DNA of 64,000 nucleotides, taken from the NCBI GenBank assembly GCA_902810745.1, contig CADDYW010000002.1, positions 62,001 to 126,000 on the forward strand, written 5' to 3'. The notes under the pieces are model-generated. The model ran no database searches. It was given only the letters and a program-made list of their open reading frames with translations, and had not been told where the DNA came from. The translations under genes were made by a program, and so were the position numbers. Shown in pieces: positions 27,127 through 35,557 of the stretch. Position 1 is the stretch's first letter; the number at the start of each line of letters is the position of its first letter. The stretch is from Chloroflexota bacterium. GTDB lineage: Bacteria > Chloroflexota > UBA6077 > FW602-bin22 > CADDYW01.

Positions 27127-27621
27127 CTACCGGACTTCGCGCAGGCGACCGGTGCGAACGTCGTAGACAAACCCCAGGATGGCGATGTCCTGTGGAATCA
27201 GGGGTGAGGCGCGTAACGTCGCGACGTCATCTCGGACGCTCTGGTCGAGATCATCGAACGGCAGAAAGTCGACGTTCGACGCGTCTGCGCCGAGGTCCTC
27301 GTGCAGCCTTCTCCGAAGGTCCTCGTTGCTGAGCCCCAGCATGCCGCAACCTTCGTGGTGGATCACCAGGAATTCGCGTGTGCCGAGGAGCTTGTAGGAG
27401 ATGACGAGCGAACGGATGGCATCCTGGTCAGCCCGTCCTCCTGCGTTGCGAATGACGTGGGCGTCCCCCTCCTGCAAACCGAGAAACTTTGCCGGGTCGA
27501 GCCGTGCATCCATACACGTGAGGACTGCCACCTTGCGTCTCGGGAAGGCTGACAGATCGCCCAGGTTGAACGTCGCAGCGTATCGAGCATTTGCATCGAG
27601 CATCTCCGAGAGAGCGGACAT
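27127..27621 (-). CDS. Beta-class carbonic anhydrase
   Basis: Zinc enzyme interconverting CO2 and bicarbonate; 164 residues, the compact type found in many Gram-positive and chloroflexotal genomes. The zinc ligands Cys36, His89 and Cys92 (HHEGCGM) are present, as is the catalytic Asp38-Arg40 pair in CMDARL. IRNAGGRADQDAIRSL is the second family block. ATG at 27621 has GGAGGAG at good spacing. It is transcribed convergently towards tRNA-Sec. Confidence 0.92.
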   Translation of the reverse strand: MSALSEMLDANARYAATFNLGDLSAFPRRKVAVLTCMDARLDPAKFLGLQEGDAHVIRNAGGRADQDAIRSLVISYKLLGTREFLVIHHEGCGMLGLSNEDLRRRLHEDLGADASNVDFLPFDDLDQSVRDDVATLRASPLIPQDIAILGFVYDVRTGRLREVR

Positions 27622-27979
27622 CTCTGCTCCTCCACCGTATCGTGATCTATGCAAGCAAGCTAGAATGCACCGGGTTCACGGTGCGCGTGCTGAATCAGGC
27701 TGGCGTTCCCGGCGCAGACCCACCCCCGGGACTCCGTCGCCATTGGACCCGGCTTTCAGGATCGTAGGCCCGACGGTGCTGACGACGCCAGCAGTTGCCG
27801 TGGGACCACGCGGCCGGGTCAACGCGCCTCGGCTGGTTGCGACCTGTCGCGGGGCACGTTCGCCGTGGACGACAGAGCCACGAGGCCAGAGGCGGCGAAG
27901 ACCGCTGCAAGGGGAGACACGGGAGTGAGAGGTCTGCGCGTGGTCAGCGCCGGTCCTCGAGAGACCATCCGCGCCACCG
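27622..27979. other. Intergenic region, no gene recognised
   Basis: A 358-bp gap between carbonic anhydrase and a small membrane protein gene, both on the minus strand. Translations in all frames look random (Arg/Pro/Gly-rich). No promoter or hairpin with a U-run was convincing. Confidence 0.5.
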
Positions 27980-28366
27980 CTAGTCCAGGCGAGCACCCAG
28001 GCGCTCGAACTGCTTGCGTAGACGCTCGTCTTCGCGGATGAAGTCGGTCACGGCCTTCAAGACACCGCCCGTGGCCAGAAGCATCTCGGATGCATCGCTG
28101 ACCACGCGCAGCCAGCGCGGACCGGCGGGCGGACGCTCCCGCGGAGCCACCTCCTGCTGCTTCGGGGACGCGAGCGAGCGCACAAACTCGATGCCCTGTT
28201 TGATCTTCTTGCTCGCGGCATCTGCGCCTTCGAGTGTCGCGAGCTCTGGGTGACCAACACGGCCGAGCAGCCCGCGCCCCGGACCGCTCGTCAGCGCCCG
28301 TTTGATGACTTCGCCAATTATCAGGGACAGCACGAGAAATCCGAGTCCTCGCAGCAGCTTCGTCAT
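27980..28366 (-). CDS. Hypothetical protein with N-terminal membrane anchor
   Basis: A 128-residue protein with one hydrophobic helix (LLRGLGFLVLSLIIGEVI) followed by a soluble, helix-prone region and a charged C-terminal segment (AVTDFIREDERLRKQFERLG) that looks like a short coiled coil. I do not recognise the family. ATG at 28366 is the only start; the ribosome site is weak. It appears to be a single-gene transcript. Confidence 0.6.
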   Translation of the reverse strand: MTKLLRGLGFLVLSLIIGEVIKRALTSGPGRGLLGRVGHPELATLEGADAASKKIKQGIEFVRSLASPKQQEVAPRERPPAGPRWLRVVSDASEMLLATGGVLKAVTDFIREDERLRKQFERLGARLD

Positions 28367-28826
28367 ACGTATTCTCCCATCAGCTCATCACGCCGGGTCA
28401 CGAGGGCTCTCGTGATCAGATCTCGCGGCGCTGGTCAGGCACGATTATTTTACAGGATTTGCGGGTCGCCCAGGGGTGCTCAGAACGCGAGCGGAGCTGA
28501 GGACGCCGACTGCCGCGGCTCGGCGGCCAGAGGTCGAAATTGAGGATGCAGGCAAGCAGTCCATTGCTGTGCCGAAGTGCACCAGCGCTCGGTGGGTTGG
28601 AAAGACTCGTGGGCGAAGGTCTCACCGCCGTCTTGCACGGGCTCGCGGACGGTTGGCTGCGGCTGGACAGCGCACAACGCTACGGAAGTTGACGGGCAGG
28701 CAGCGCTGCGGGGCCGACCTGATAATGGGTCACGGTCCCTTGCCTGTGGTACAATATCAGTGAAGATGCCCGTGTACCTGAAGGGCGACGACAGATTGGT
28801 GGGGGAAGCTCGACTGGAGGTCACGG
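28367..28826. other. Intergenic region upstream of the AAA-like gene
   Basis: A 460-bp gap. No gene is supported. Near its end an extended -10 element (TGGTACAAT, -10 hexamer 28750-28755) lies about 70 bp before the plus-strand gene at 28827, without a good -35. The rest shows nothing recognisable. Confidence 0.5.
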
Positions 28827-29411
28827 ATGATTGAGAGTGTCTCCGTCCAGGATCGGGATCTTTTGGGGCGTCTGAACGCTTACTTCGACAACATCGATCT
28901 CCGGCTCCGCGAGGGCCAGGGCTGGCTGATCTTCAATGCGGATCGCGAGCGAACTGGCAGGATTGGACGATTCATCGGCGACCGGATGCGGGAGTACCGC
29001 CCGCTGATGTCGTTCTACATCGTTCCGTGGCGGGATTTTGCGCTGAACGCGTACGTGCTCAAGGTAGAGCTCGCCTCCGGTGCTCAGTCGGCGTCGAACC
29101 TTCCGTCCGATCCCCGTCAGCAGCACGAGTACGCCATCGCCGGCCGCGTGTCGCAGGATATGTACTATCAGATGCGCTACTGCGACCTGTTCGTTCTGTC
29201 TGGCGTTCGCCCGTCGTACCCGCACGAGCTCGGCTACCTGGATCAGATTATTGCCGAGCGCCTGCAAAGCCAGCGCGCTTCGATTCTGATTACTCCGCTG
29301 ATGCCACACGAGCTGGAAGCGGAGTTTCGCGCCGTCGATCGTGACTCTGGCGGCCAGGTGTGGGAACGGTTTTTCAGCCGTCTCTATGACACGTGTCTTA
29401 TTGCATTGTGA
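28827..29411 (+). CDS. Hypothetical protein with degenerate DnaC/IstB-like AAA+ layout
   Basis: A 194-residue soluble protein. The order of segments follows DnaC/IstB ATPases: GQGWLIFNADRERTGRIG sits where Walker A would be but lacks GKT/S. A central CDLFVLSGVRPSYPHELGYL resembles the Walker B strand without the Asp pair, and RASILITPLMPHELEAEF resembles the TIITTN sensor strand. If right, it is a catalytically dead member. ATG at 28827 follows CTGGAGGTCACGG. It is 69 bp upstream of trxA on the same strand. Function unknown; the fold is my inference from pattern only. Confidence 0.6.
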   Translation: MIESVSVQDRDLLGRLNAYFDNIDLRLREGQGWLIFNADRERTGRIGRFIGDRMREYRPLMSFYIVPWRDFALNAYVLKVELASGAQSASNLPSDPRQQHEYAIAGRVSQDMYYQMRYCDLFVLSGVRPSYPHELGYLDQIIAERLQSQRASILITPLMPHELEAEFRAVDRDSGGQVWERFFSRLYDTCLIAL

Positions 29412-29480
29412 GCGGCCCGATGAGGAAACGGCCAATCGGCCTGCTCGCTCTCTCAACTAGGATCGTAGGGAGGATCCAGC

Positions 29481-29807
29481 GTGGCGTCAAAGCCTGTACC
29501 GGTAACCGATAAGACCTTTGACGAGGAGGTTCTCAAGTCGCCAACCCCCGTCCTCGTCGATTTCTGGGCGGCCTGGTGCGGTCCGTGCAAGATGATCGCA
29601 CCGGTGCTGGAGGAGATCGCCCGGGAGAAGGATGGTGCACTCAAAATCGTCAAGCTCGACGTCGATGAGAACCCGGAAACCGCCCAGAAATATGGAGTGA
29701 TGAGCATTCCAACTCTGCTCGTTTTCAAGGGCGGTCGCGAGGTGAATCGGCTGATCGGCTATATGCCCAAGAATCAGATCTTACAAAAGATCGGTGCGAA
29801 CCTGTAG
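29481..29807 (+). CDS. trxA: Thioredoxin
   Basis: A 108-residue classical thioredoxin: [20 protein letters not shown] with the CGPC redox pair, the buried Asp, and the cis-Pro loop [14 protein letters not shown]. It reduces protein disulfides in the cytosol with thioredoxin reductase. GTG at 29481 has GGGAGGATC upstream. Followed after about 190 bp by a strong terminator. Confidence 0.96.
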   Translation: MASKPVPVTDKTFDEEVLKSPTPVLVDFWAAWCGPCKMIAPVLEEIAREKDGALKIVKLDVDENPETAQKYGVMSIPTLLVFKGGREVNRLIGYMPKNQILQKIGANL

Positions 29808-29996
29808 CGCGCGAAAGGGCGAGTGCCGGGCGATAGGTATCCGCGGCGAAGGGCTGCGTAGTCGGATTACCGCACCGGCCATGTGGCGCGTTTTCGACGT
29901 GTCGTCTTGCATACGCATTGTCGAAGACGCGGTGCAGGTCCTTGCCGAGCCGCCCGACTAGCCTGTTCGGCGATGTGAAGTGTCTGCTTGAGCATT

Positions 29997-30031
29997 CCCC
30001 TCTCCAGCGGTGGATTGGAGAGGGGATTTTT
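29997..30031 (+). terminator. Rho-independent terminator
   Basis: Ten-base-pair stem CCCCTCTCCA / TGGAGAGGGG (29997-30006 with 30016-30025), 9-nt loop, followed by ATTTTT. It ends the trxA transcript and lies in front of the convergent TrkA gene. Confidence 0.9.
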
Positions 30032-30088
30032 CTATCGGAGCGGCGGCCCGTTCGACGAGCTCCAGGCTCTCCCTGGGCGGGATTGGCC

Positions 30089-30499
30089 CTACTGCTTCTG
30101 ATCGGCTGCGATGACCTCGCGAATTCGATCGGCGCCGAGACGCGTTGGGCAGATGGTTTGAATCCCAAGCGTCTGGTACGTATCCTCGCGAATTGGATCT
30201 TTGATCTGGCTGATCACGATCGGAACGTGCAGAATATACTTGGCGATCTGTGAAGCGACGACGTTGGTATTGTCCCCGTCGCTGAGGGCAATGAACGCGT
30301 CGGCTCCCTCGACGCCACTATTTCGGAGCACATCGACGTCGATGCCCTTGCCGACGGCGACCTTTCCGCGAAAGGTCGGCGGTAGCCGCCCAAACGCCTC
30401 GGGATCGCTGGAGATGACGGTCACTGAATGGCCGTGGCGATCGAGAACCTCTGCGACCTTGGCTCCGAATCGGCCGCAGCCGAAGACGATCACGCGCAT
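30089..30499 (-). CDS. TrkA-N (RCK) domain NAD-binding protein
   Basis: A 136-residue stand-alone Rossmann domain: VIVFGCGRFGAKVAEVL is the dinucleotide loop, then GKGIDVDVLRNSGVEGADAF and DGDNTNVVASQIAK. Such proteins gate Trk/Ktr potassium transporters by binding NAD(H) or nucleotides. The C-terminal RCK_C domain is absent. It is a close paralogue of the protein at 41070-41525, sharing the DNTN-ASQIAK and ICPT/VCPT segments. No potassium transporter gene is adjacent. Confidence 0.87.
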   Translation of the reverse strand: MRVIVFGCGRFGAKVAEVLDRHGHSVTVISSDPEAFGRLPPTFRGKVAVGKGIDVDVLRNSGVEGADAFIALSDGDNTNVVASQIAKYILHVPIVISQIKDPIREDTYQTLGIQTICPTRLGADRIREVIAADQKQ

Positions 30500-30562
30500 C
30501 AGCTCTGGTTCCTTCCCAGGGCACGGGTAGCTGTGCCATGAGGACTGCTGTCCCCACCTGTC

Positions 30563-30591
30563 ATTGTACCATCTGTCTGGAGGCAGCCTAA
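30563..30591 (-). promoter_or_regulatory. Promoter of the TrkA-N gene
   Basis: On the minus strand, TTAGGC (30586-30591), 17 bp, TACAAT (30563-30568). The -35 is weak; the -10 is good. Confidence 0.55.
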
Positions 30592-30682
30592 CCTGCCAGG
30601 ACGGAGGAGCGAGATCCGCACGCCATCGTTGCCCGCGGTCGGTCTCGCGATCGTCGGTTTTCGTCCCGGCATCCGAGAAGCA

Positions 30683-31438
30683 CTAGCTCACGGCAGTTGG
30701 CGCCGGGAGCTGATTGACCACCCCATCGCTGATCTCGTAGGTGAGGTGCGCGATCTGGGTGATCGTCGGGTCATGCGTGACGACGATCACGGCGACGTTC
30801 TCGGTCGTCGCGATGTAGCGGAAGAGAGACATGATCTGGAGCCCGGTGGTACTGTCCAGCTCGCCAGTTGGCTCGTCGGCGAGGATCAGGGCCGGCCGGT
30901 TCGAGAGGGCGCGGGCAATTGCGACGCGCTGCTGCTCACCGCCGCTCAGCTCGAACGGGCGGTGGTTCATCCGCTTGCTCAGCCCGACGAGCTGGAGTAG
31001 CTCGGTCGCTCGACGATGGCGCTCGGAGCGCGGGAGGCCGGCGATGTGCATCGGTAGCTCGACGTTCTCCAGGGCCGAGAGAACCGGGATGAGGGCGAAC
31101 GACTGGAATACGTAGCCAATCAGATCGCGCCGCAGCGCGGTAAGCTCTGCATCCGGCAGCTGAGTGATGTCTTTACCCTTGATGAAAACCTTGCCCGCGG
31201 TCGGCTTGTCTAGCCCCCCGATGATATTGAGGAGCGTCGTCTTGCCCGATCCGGAACGTCCCATCAAGCCGACCATCTGGCCGGTGCTCACGCTCAAGTT
31301 GATGCCCTTGAGCGCCATGACCTCCTCGTGGCCGAGCGGGTACACTCTCTTGACGTCGACGACACGGACGATCTCCTGGCCCGGAGCCAGCGGCTCCTCC
31401 GTGCGTATCCGCGTCTCACTCTGGCGCTTCAATCTCAC
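30683..31438 (-). CDS. ABC transporter ATP-binding protein (MacB/LolD type)
   Basis: A 251-residue ATPase: Walker [11 protein letters not shown]-loop [10 protein letters not shown], signature [15 protein letters not shown], Walker [13 protein letters not shown] and switch THD. The sequence is that of the LolD/MacB/FtsE-like class that pairs with FtsX-type permeases in export or extraction from the membrane. GTG at 31438 overlaps the stop of the previous ATPase (GTGA) and has GGGGG upstream. No permease gene lies in the operon, so the partner must be encoded elsewhere. Confidence 0.9.
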   Translation of the reverse strand: MRLKRQSETRIRTEEPLAPGQEIVRVVDVKRVYPLGHEEVMALKGINLSVSTGQMVGLMGRSGSGKTTLLNIIGGLDKPTAGKVFIKGKDITQLPDAELTALRRDLIGYVFQSFALIPVLSALENVELPMHIAGLPRSERHRRATELLQLVGLSKRMNHRPFELSGGEQQRVAIARALSNRPALILADEPTGELDSTTGLQIMSLFRYIATTENVAVIVVTHDPTITQIAHLTYEISDGVVNQLPAPTAVS

Positions 31439-32430
31439 CGGAACCCCCACCGCCGATGGCGCGAGTCTTGATCTTTATCGTCGGCTTCCTCCGACGGAAT
31501 CGGACGAATGATGATCTGATCGCCTTCGAGGTCGAGTCGAACCTTCTTCTTGATCGAGAGCTTCTCGAGATACTCGCGTGGAATCTGCAGCCGCCCGGCT
31601 CCGTCGAGAACGACGAACTCGTCGTGGGTCTCGCCGAGGACGATGCTGCCCGCCGCGAAGTCGGCCATGTCGATGGCGACACGACGGATCGTCTCGGTCG
31701 ACGTCTTCCCATCGCGAATGGCCACGACCCGATCGACCTTTGACATGACCTTCGGGTCGTGCGTGACGATGACGATGGTCGTGCCATATTGATCGCGAAT
31801 CTGGCGGAACATATCGAAGATCGTCGCGGCCGTGCGGGTATCGACGGATCCGGTTGGCTCGTCTGCCAGGAGGAGTGGCGGTCGGTTGGCCAGGCCAATC
31901 GCAATGGCCACGCGCTGCTGCTCGCCGCCCGAAAGCTCCGAGAGCTTGTGCTTCGCGCGTCCACTCAGTCCGACCACCTCGAGCAGCTCGCGGGCCCATT
32001 GACGTTCCTTCGGACCATACCGTCCGGCGATCACCATCGGAAGCTCGACGTTCTCAATGGCGGTCAGGTATGGCAGCATATTGCGCGCGGTGTTCTGCCA
32101 GACGAATCCGACGACGTCACGCTTGTAGCGAACGAGCTGTGCCTCGGTCATCTTGAGCAGATCGCGTCCCCCGACGAACACGCGGCCGGCCGACGGTCGG
32201 TCCAGTCCGCCGAGGATATTCATGAGGGTCGATTTGCCGCTCCCACTGTTTCCGATGATGGCCATCAGCTCGCCGCGCTGGACCTGTAGATCGAGGCCCT
32301 GGAGGGCAACGGCCTCGAGGTCGGCAACCTTGTAGATCTTGACGAGGTTGTCGCAGATGATGAAGGCTTCCTCTGCCGGCGACGTCGACGTGGAAACCTG
32401 CGAGCCACTCGGCCCAGTTTGCAGTGCCAA
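31435..32430 (-). CDS. ABC transporter ATP-binding protein with AbrB-like C-terminal extension
   Basis: A 331-residue MacB/LolD-type ATPase with a tail. The ATPase has Walker [10 protein letters not shown] (residues 60-68), signature LSGGEQQR (166-173), Walker [13 protein letters not shown] and THD. Residues 271-310 ([20 protein letters not shown], then [16 protein letters not shown]) match the SpoVT/AbrB swapped-hairpin pattern, an unusual fusion. TTG at 32430 was chosen because GGAGG lies seven bases upstream and a more distal ATG at 32502 falls inside the promoter. It is coupled to the second ATPase by a GTGA overlap. Confidence 0.85.
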   Translation of the reverse strand: MALQTGPSGSQVSTSTSPAEEAFIICDNLVKIYKVADLEAVALQGLDLQVQRGELMAIIGNSGSGKSTLMNILGGLDRPSAGRVFVGGRDLLKMTEAQLVRYKRDVVGFVWQNTARNMLPYLTAIENVELPMVIAGRYGPKERQWARELLEVVGLSGRAKHKLSELSGGEQQRVAIAIGLANRPPLLLADEPTGSVDTRTAATIFDMFRQIRDQYGTTIVIVTHDPKVMSKVDRVVAIRDGKTSTETIRRVAIDMADFAAGSIVLGETHDEFVVLDGAGRLQIPREYLEKLSIKKKVRLDLEGDQIIIRPIPSEEADDKDQDSRHRRWGFR

Positions 32431-32491
32431 CGACGTGCCTCCGCGCCCGGGCCCACGACCATGAGCCCGGGTCTCTGATTCTTTGTCGCTG

Positions 32492-32521
32492 ATTTTACAC
32501 ACGCACGTGCTGCCGCGTCAA
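32492..32521 (-). promoter_or_regulatory. Promoter of the two-ATPase operon
   Basis: On the minus strand, TTGACG (32516-32521), 18 bp, TAAAAT (32492-32497). The transcript would start near 32485 with a 55-nt leader to TTG 32430, which rules out the upstream ATG. Confidence 0.7.
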
Positions 32522-32619
32522 TTCTGGGCGATCCAGCAGCCAGGTTTCCAGTCCCGACTCTCTGAGCCACGAACGCGAACGCGTGGACGGCAGGGATACC
32601 AGCTCGCCTCCCCGCCTTC

Positions 32620-34419
32620 TCACTCGCCCAGCTTTAGCACTGCCATGAAGGCTTCCTGGGGGATCTCGACGTTGCCAACGCGCTTCATGCGCTTCTTGCC
32701 CTCGGCTTGCTTCTCGAGCAGCTTTCGCTTGCGCGTCACGTCGCCGCCGTAGCACTTTGCCAGGACGTTCTTGCGCATCGCCGGGATCGTCTCGCGTGCG
32801 ATGACGCGGCTGCCAATGGCCGCTTGAATCGGCACCTCGAAGAGCTGTCGCGGGATGAGCTTCCGCAGCTTTTCTACCAGCTCCTTGCCGCGCGGGTAGG
32901 CGTGATCGACGTGAGTGATCATCGAGAGCGCGTCGACCGGCTGCCCATTGACCAGGATCTCGAGCTTGACCAGCCTTTCGGTCCGGTACCCTTCAAACGT
33001 ATAGTCGAGCGAGGCGTAGCCCTGCGTGCGCGATTTGAGCTGATCGTAGAACTCGACCAGGATCTCGCTGAATGGGACGTCGTAGGTCAGCAGGACCCTC
33101 TGCTCGTCGAGGTATTCCATCTTGTCGAACACGCCGCGTCGCTGGCTCACCAGCTCCATGATCGCGCCGATGTAGCGGCTGGGCGTGACGACGCTGATCT
33201 TGACCCACGGCTCGGCGATCTCCGAAATCTCGTTCGGGGGCGGCAGATCCGATGGATTGTCGATCGTGAGCGTTACCCCCTTCGTCGTCGTCACCTGATA
33301 CTCGACACTTGGCGATGTCGTCAGGATGTTCAGCTTGTATTCGCGTTCGATCCGCTCCTGGACGATCTCCATGTGCAGCAAGCCCAGGAATCCGCAGCGG
33401 AACCCGAAGCCCAGCGCGGCCGAGCTCTCTGGCTCAAACGAGAGCGCGGCGTCGTTCAGCTTCAGCTTCTCCAGCGCATCGCGCAGGTACTGATAGTCGT
33501 TACTCTCGACTGGATAGAGCCCGGCAAAGACCATCGGCTTGGCAGGACGGTAGCCTGGAAGCGGCTCGGCAGCCCGGTTATCGGCGAGCATGATCGTATC
33601 ACCGACGTGGCAGTCGGCGACGTTCTTCAGACCGGTTGCGACGTATCCCACCTCGCCGGTTTCGAGAGAATCGACCGCGACCATCTCCGGCGTGAAGCAG
33701 CCAATCTCGAGCGCCTCGGTCTCCTTGCCGGTCGAGTGCATAACCAGTCGCGCCTGACTGGGAATCGACCCGTCAACAACGCGGACGTAGGCAATGACGC
33801 CCTTGTAGACGTCATAGTGCGAGTCGAAGATCAGCGCGCGCAGTGGTGCAGCTGGATCGCCACGCGGGGCGGGGATCCGTCGCACGATCGCCTCGAGGAC
33901 CTCGTCGATCCCGACTCCCTCTTTTGCCGATACGCGCAGGACCTGGTCGGCGGGGATGCCAATGACGTCCTCGATCTCGCGCGCGACCTTATCGGGCGCG
34001 GCGTTCGGCAGATCGATCTTGTTGATGACCGGCACAATCTCGAGATCGTGCTCGAGTGCGAGGTAGGTGTTGGCAAGCGTCTGCGCTTCGATCCCCTGGA
34101 CGGCGTCGACGACGAGCAGCGCCCCCTCGCACGCGGCCAGACTGCGACTGACCTCGTAATTGAAGTCGACGTGCCCCGGCGTGTCGATCAGATTCAGCTC
34201 ATAGGACTGGCCGTCGGACGCCCGGTAGGTCATGCGCACGGCCCGCGCCTTGATCGTGATCCCCTTCTCTCGCTCCAGGTCCATCGAGTCGAGGAGCTGC
34301 TCAGCCATCTCACGAGAGCTAACGGTGCCGGTGCGTTCGAGGAGACGGTCACTAAGGGTTGTCTTGCCGTGGTCGATATGGGCAATGATTGAGAAGTTCC
34401 GGATGTTTCGCTGTTCCAT
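32620..34419 (-). CDS. lepA: Elongation factor 4 (LepA)
   Basis: Ribosome-associated GTPase acting in translation initiation or back-translocation. 599 residues, standard length. Motifs: [15 protein letters not shown] (G1), DTPGHVDF (G3), NKIDLP (G4). Domains II-III follow, then the EF-G-like domain V and the LepA-specific C-terminal domain with [18 protein letters not shown] and the end [23 protein letters not shown] 34419 ([12 protein letters not shown]) fits homologues. It stands alone. Confidence 0.98.
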   Translation of the reverse strand: MEQRNIRNFSIIAHIDHGKTTLSDRLLERTGTVSSREMAEQLLDSMDLEREKGITIKARAVRMTYRASDGQSYELNLIDTPGHVDFNYEVSRSLAACEGALLVVDAVQGIEAQTLANTYLALEHDLEIVPVINKIDLPNAAPDKVAREIEDVIGIPADQVLRVSAKEGVGIDEVLEAIVRRIPAPRGDPAAPLRALIFDSHYDVYKGVIAYVRVVDGSIPSQARLVMHSTGKETEALEIGCFTPEMVAVDSLETGEVGYVATGLKNVADCHVGDTIMLADNRAAEPLPGYRPAKPMVFAGLYPVESNDYQYLRDALEKLKLNDAALSFEPESSAALGFGFRCGFLGLLHMEIVQERIEREYKLNILTTSPSVEYQVTTTKGVTLTIDNPSDLPPPNEISEIAEPWVKISVVTPSRYIGAIMELVSQRRGVFDKMEYLDEQRVLLTYDVPFSEILVEFYDQLKSRTQGYASLDYTFEGYRTERLVKLEILVNGQPVDALSMITHVDHAYPRGKELVEKLRKLIPRQLFEVPIQAAIGSRVIARETIPAMRKNVLAKCYGGDVTRKRKLLEKQAEGKKRMKRVGNVEIPQEAFMAVLKLGE

Positions 34420-34673
34420 GAGTATCCTGTTAAGTATACGTACTGGCAAGCTCCGCGTCAAACGCAGCACACGCGCGTGTCAGCTTGGCGTGAAGGTGTG
34501 GGGGCAGGGTGTCGAGCTGATCGCGCGGGCGCGAGGAGGAAGCGTTTCGGTCCATCGGCGGGCGCGGGTGATGTCCCCTCCTTGAGCTGTCGTACCTCCC
34601 TCGGGGCTCCGACGTCCATCGCCGGTCCTTGATCCATGGTAGAATGGACACATTGTACTTTAGGAGCCAGACA

Positions 34674-35330
34674 GTGAACACGACCTCGGGCCGGGATTAT
34701 ACGCCTCTCTCACTGGCGAAAGATCTATTCGACCTGGGCGCCGTCACCTTCGGCGACTTTACGCTTGGCCGAACTGCCGTTCATTCTCCTGTTTATGTCA
34801 ATCCGAGAAAGATTCTCAGCGAACCGGTGCTGCTTCGCAACATCGCAAGCTACCTCGATGCCGAGATCAAGGCAGGACAGGGTCGACGACGACCGCGCCT
34901 GTCGCCGTTCAGCCTCGTGGCCGGCGTGCCTTTCGGCGGGCTTCACATTGCCCTCGCCTACAGCCTCGTGAGCGAGGTCCCGATGTGCTACGTTCGTCCG
35001 GCCGGGGCGGGAGGAAAGGACCACGTGATCGAAGGACATCACGAGCCCGGCCAGACCGCGCTGCTCATTGACGACCTGATGACCGGTGGTGGAAGTGTCC
35101 TGCAGAACGCCCGCATCCTGGAAGAATTCGGAATCCGCGTCCGTGACGCCGTCGTCTTAATCGATCGCGAGGAAGGGGGCGTGGAGAATCTTCGGCAGCA
35201 CGGCTACAACGTGATTTCGATCCTGCGGCTGAAGACGATGCTTACCTTCTACTACGAGTCCGGCTTGATCACGCCGACGTGGTACGAGCGAAGCATGAAC
35301 TACCTCGAGCGCCGACCCCCGACCACGTAG
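34674..35330 (+). CDS. pyrE: Orotate phosphoribosyltransferase
   Basis: Converts orotate and PRPP to orotidine monophosphate in pyrimidine synthesis. 218 residues with the PRPP motif ALLIDDLMTGGGSVLQNA, the VAGVPFGGL pocket and RPAGAGGKDHVIEG. GTG at 34674 has AGGAG seven bases upstream; an extended -10 (TGGTAGAAT, hexamer at 34639-34644) lies in front, without a clear -35. It is not clustered with other pyr genes here. The sequence is intact. Confidence 0.92.
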   Translation: MNTTSGRDYTPLSLAKDLFDLGAVTFGDFTLGRTAVHSPVYVNPRKILSEPVLLRNIASYLDAEIKAGQGRRRPRLSPFSLVAGVPFGGLHIALAYSLVSEVPMCYVRPAGAGGKDHVIEGHHEPGQTALLIDDLMTGGGSVLQNARILEEFGIRVRDAVVLIDREEGGVENLRQHGYNVISILRLKTMLTFYYESGLITPTWYERSMNYLERRPPTT

Positions 35331-35557
35331 AGCACCGGGTGGTGTGAATAAGCCGGCAGCCGTCCCATCCTATCTCCCACCGGGAGAGTGAGGGCTGGAG
35401 GTCGCGTGCGGCGCCGCAGATTCACACCCTCACCCCGGCTCTCTCCCAGAGGACGATAGCCGCCTCCCCGGCAGCTCAACCTTTCTGCCCGATGCTGGAG
35501 CGTCTTGGCACGGCCGATGGTTGCGAGCCGAGCCCCATCCACTCCCCTGCGCCTGCC
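35331..35557. repeat. Intergenic region with CCCTCACCCCGG-type inverted repeat elements
   Basis: The gap between pyrE and murJ contains GGGAGAGTGAGGG (about 35381-35393) and, 40 bases on, a roughly complementary CCCTCACCCCGGCTCTCTCCC (about 35428-35448). The arms pair imperfectly. This looks like a small dispersed palindromic repeat. No gene is supported. Confidence 0.45.

Noticed and set aside
27622-27979. Small open frames between carbonic anhydrase and the next gene
   Set aside because: No ribosome sites, random composition, no family.
32431-32502. Upstream ATG start for the first ABC ATPase
   Set aside because: It lies between the -10 and -35 elements of the operon promoter, while TTG 32430 has GGAGG at ideal spacing.
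32707-34392. 561-codon open frame antisense to lepA
   Set aside because: It is a shadow of the highly conserved lepA, with no ribosome site and no recognisable domain.
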